Shown: piece after piece, positions 15,179-16,751 of the stretch
How positions within the stretch are numbered: the stretch's first letter is position 1
Layout of the letters: each line of letters starts with the position of its first letter
Program-made: the position numbers and the translations under genes
Notes under the pieces: model-generated
Told to the model about the DNA's origin: nothing
The model's database searches: none
Seen by the model: only the letters and a program-made list of their open reading frames with translations
NCBI GenBank assembly: GCA_052143655.1
Contig: JBKQSL010000231.1
Location: forward strand, 1-16,751
DNA: 16,751 nucleotides
Direction of reading: 5' to 3'
Source of the DNA: CAVSUR01 sp052143655
GTDB lineage: Bacteria > Actinomycetota > Actinomycetes > Streptosporangiales > Streptosporangiaceae

Positions 15179-15223
15179 CGTGACTGCGCCGCAGCACGCG
15201 GAACTGGCGGAACGCCAGTCACG
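15179..15223. repeat. Two mutually exclusive hairpins
   Basis: ACTGGCG (15203-15209) pairs with CGCCAGT (15213-15219) around GAA. The outer arms CGTGACTG (15179-15186) and CAGTCACG (15216-15223) are also perfectly complementary. They compete for the CAGT bases, so only one fold can form at a time. No gene next to it explains this. Confidence 0.5.
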
Positions 15224-15340
15224 CCCGGCATGGCTGTTTTCAAGATCGTTAAGCGGGCGTGCTGCCGCTGGCCCAGCCGGCGCTGCAAACGATCATGCTG
15301 TGCTGGAGACCCCGGCATGCGGGTGCTCGGCCTTGTCCGG

Positions 15341-15363
15341 GGCCCAGCCGGGGGGGCTGGGCC
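15341..15363. terminator. Hairpin downstream of the MFS exporter
   Basis: GGCCCAGCC (15341-15349) and GGCTGGGCC (15355-15363) form a 9-bp perfect stem with a five-G loop. It begins 29 bases after the exporter stop on the minus strand. There is no T-tract. Position and strength fit a GC-type terminator. Confidence 0.55.
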
Positions 15364-15392
15364 CGGCGGGCCGGCCCGGCCGTGGATGCTGG

Positions 15393-16751
15393 CTACGGCC
15401 TGCGGCTGGGGATTTGCCGCGGCAGGGCCAGGACGAGGATGAGGGCGAGGACGATGAACCCTACGTTGGCCAGCAGGGCGAGCTGCGAGCTGTGGCTGAA
15501 CGCGGAGGCGACGGCGTTCGGCCCGGGGCGGACGTGCAGGGTGCCGAACAGCACCGTGCCGATCACCGCGATGCCGATGGCGCTGCTCGCCCGCTGGGCG
15601 GTGCCGAGGATGGCGCTGGCCGTGCCCGCCTCCTGCGCGGGCACCCGGGCCAGCACGAAGTCCTGGTTCGGGGCGATCACCATCCCGCTGCCGAGCCCGG
15701 CGAGCAGCAGCGGGCCGGCAAGATCCCAGCCGCCCGGGACCGGAGCGGTCAGGTGCACCACCAGCGCCGCCAGGGCGAGCCCGGTTCCCGTCATCGCGCA
15801 GCCGGTGGCCAGGACCATCCGGCCCAGCCTGGCCGACAGCTTGTCGCTGAGCGACGCGGACACCAGGGCGCCGCACGAGAACGGAACGGCGACCAGCCCG
15901 GTCATCAGGGCAGTGCGGGCGAGCCCTTCCTGCCACAGGATCGAGATGGTGAAGAACACGCTGGTGAACCCGGCGAAATAGACGACGGCGAAGATCGCCC
16001 CCGCGGAGAACGACGACTGAGCCAGCAGGCTCGGCTTGAGCAGCGGGTCCTCACCGCGCCGCTCGGCGCGCGCCTCCCACCATGCGAGCAGCGCGAACGC
16101 GGCCACGCAGCCGCCGAAACACGCGTAGCACCAGGCGGGCCAGCCCGCCTGCTCACCTTCCACCAGCGGGATGAGCAGCAGGAGCAGCCCGGCGTACAGC
16201 AGGCACGGCCCGGCCGGGTCGAACTGGCGGCGGATGCGCGACCGCCCGCGGGGCAGCAGCCAGGCGGCCATCGGCAGCGCGACCGCGCCGATGAGCAGGT
16301 TCACCAGGAACACCCAGCGCCAGCCGTCGCGGGCACCCGCGCCCGCGATGATCAGGCCGCCCAGCACCGGCCCGAGCGCGATGGACCCGCCGATCGTGGC
16401 GCCGAGGGCGCCGAACGCCTTCGATCGCGCGGCCCCGGTGAACGACAGCTGGATGGTCGCGGCGATGGCCGGGTAGAAGATCCCGGCTCCGATGCCCTGG
16501 ACCGCGCGGGCGGCGACGATCTCGCCCTGGCTCTGCGACAGCCCGCAGGCCGCGCTGGCCAGCGTGAAGATGGTCAGGCCGATGAGGAACAGCGGCTTGT
16601 GACCGAACCGGTCGCCGGCCCGGCCTGCCGGGACCAGGGCGAGGCCGTAGGCGAGCGCGTAGGCGGAGACGACCCACACCAGGGTGGCGGGCGAGGCGTG
16701 CAGGCCGGTGCGGATCGTGGGCAGCGCGACGGTCACGATCGTGGTGTCCAG
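15393..16751 (-). CDS. MFS drug exporter, DHA2 (EmrB/QacA) family, partial
   Basis: Multi-spanning membrane exporter of the 14-helix DHA2 group, expected to expel drugs or small molecules using the proton gradient. The 5' end lies beyond the window: the last codons read LDTTIVTVALPTIRTGL, the family motif at the end of helix 1. Other signatures are motif A (AGDRFGHKPLFLIGL), ARAVQGIGAGIFYPA and the antiporter motif C (GATIGGSIALGPVLGGLII), plus many hydrophobic segments up to the C-terminus (LANVGFIVLALILVLAL). About 452 codons are visible, so only the N-terminus is missing. Substrate unknown. A hairpin follows the stop. It lies outside the transposon debris and looks intact. Confidence 0.93.
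   Translation of the reverse strand: MDTTIVTVALPTIRTGLHASPATLVWVVSAYALAYGLALVPAGRAGDRFGHKPLFLIGLTIFTLASAACGLSQSQGEIVAARAVQGIGAGIFYPAIAATIQLSFTGAARSKAFGALGATIGGSIALGPVLGGLIIAGAGARDGWRWVFLVNLLIGAVALPMAAWLLPRGRSRIRRQFDPAGPCLLYAGLLLLLIPLVEGEQAGWPAWCYACFGGCVAAFALLAWWEARAERRGEDPLLKPSLLAQSSFSAGAIFAVVYFAGFTSVFFTISILWQEGLARTALMTGLVAVPFSCGALVSASLSDKLSARLGRMVLATGCAMTGTGLALAALVVHLTAPVPGGWDLAGPLLLAGLGSGMVIAPNQDFVLARVPAQEAGTASAILGTAQRASSAIGIAVIGTVLFGTLHVRPGPNAVASAFSHSSQLALLANVGFIVLALILVLALPRQIPSRRP

Noticed and set aside
1..16751. CRISPR array, tRNA or rRNA genes, replication origin
   Set aside because: No regularly spaced repeats, cloverleaf or rRNA-like stretch seen by eye; the only tandem repeat is the two-copy 16-mer.

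Overview
The window is very GC-rich, uses many GTG starts and NTGA stop/start overlaps, and carries actinobacterial gene families (HemD-winged-helix regulator NnaR, a GlnR-type operator, leaderless promoters, ISL3 and IS3 debris). It fits a soil-type high-GC actinomycete; I cannot name the genus.

Left part (1-4245): a type-3 (archaeal/eukaryotic-like) prolyl-tRNA synthetase on the minus strand is divergent from a VapBC toxin-antitoxin pair with an AbrB-type antitoxin. Next comes a 2OG-Fe(II) oxygenase-like gene. Its 3' end runs out of frame into the last quarter of a NarK-type nitrate/nitrite transporter, which marks a deletion or rearrangement scar near 3770-3782.

Central part (4246-12023, all minus strand): a nitrate assimilation operon transcribed right to left. 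The order is nasA (molybdopterin nitrate reductase), nasC (FAD/[2Fe-2S] electron-transfer subunit), nirB, nirD (NADH nitrite reductase) and nnaR (HemD-like plus OmpR-type winged helix). Most junctions are 4-nt ATGA/GTGA overlaps. A four-half-site GlnR-like operator lies just upstream of nasA. nirB has a one-base surplus that breaks its frame between two of the four cysteines of the siroheme/[4Fe-4S] site. Together with the truncated narK this suggests a decaying pathway, or an assembly error in nirB.

Right part (12024-15392): an accessory, scrambled stretch. It holds an ISL3 transposase C-terminal relic, a second VapBC-like pair with a ribbon-helix-helix antitoxin, a repeat-rich gap, a SAM methyltransferase, an IS3 integrase relic and the ISL3 N-terminal and middle relics. 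The ISL3 pieces share one strand and keep N-to-C order, so they may be one element broken up by later insertions and deletions. Strong hairpins follow. The window ends inside a DHA2-type MFS exporter on the minus strand.

Both toxin-antitoxin modules have the same promoter architecture: extended -10 TGGTANNNT, then six bases, then the antitoxin ATG. This predicts leaderless antitoxin transcripts with a palindrome over the promoter or start codon.
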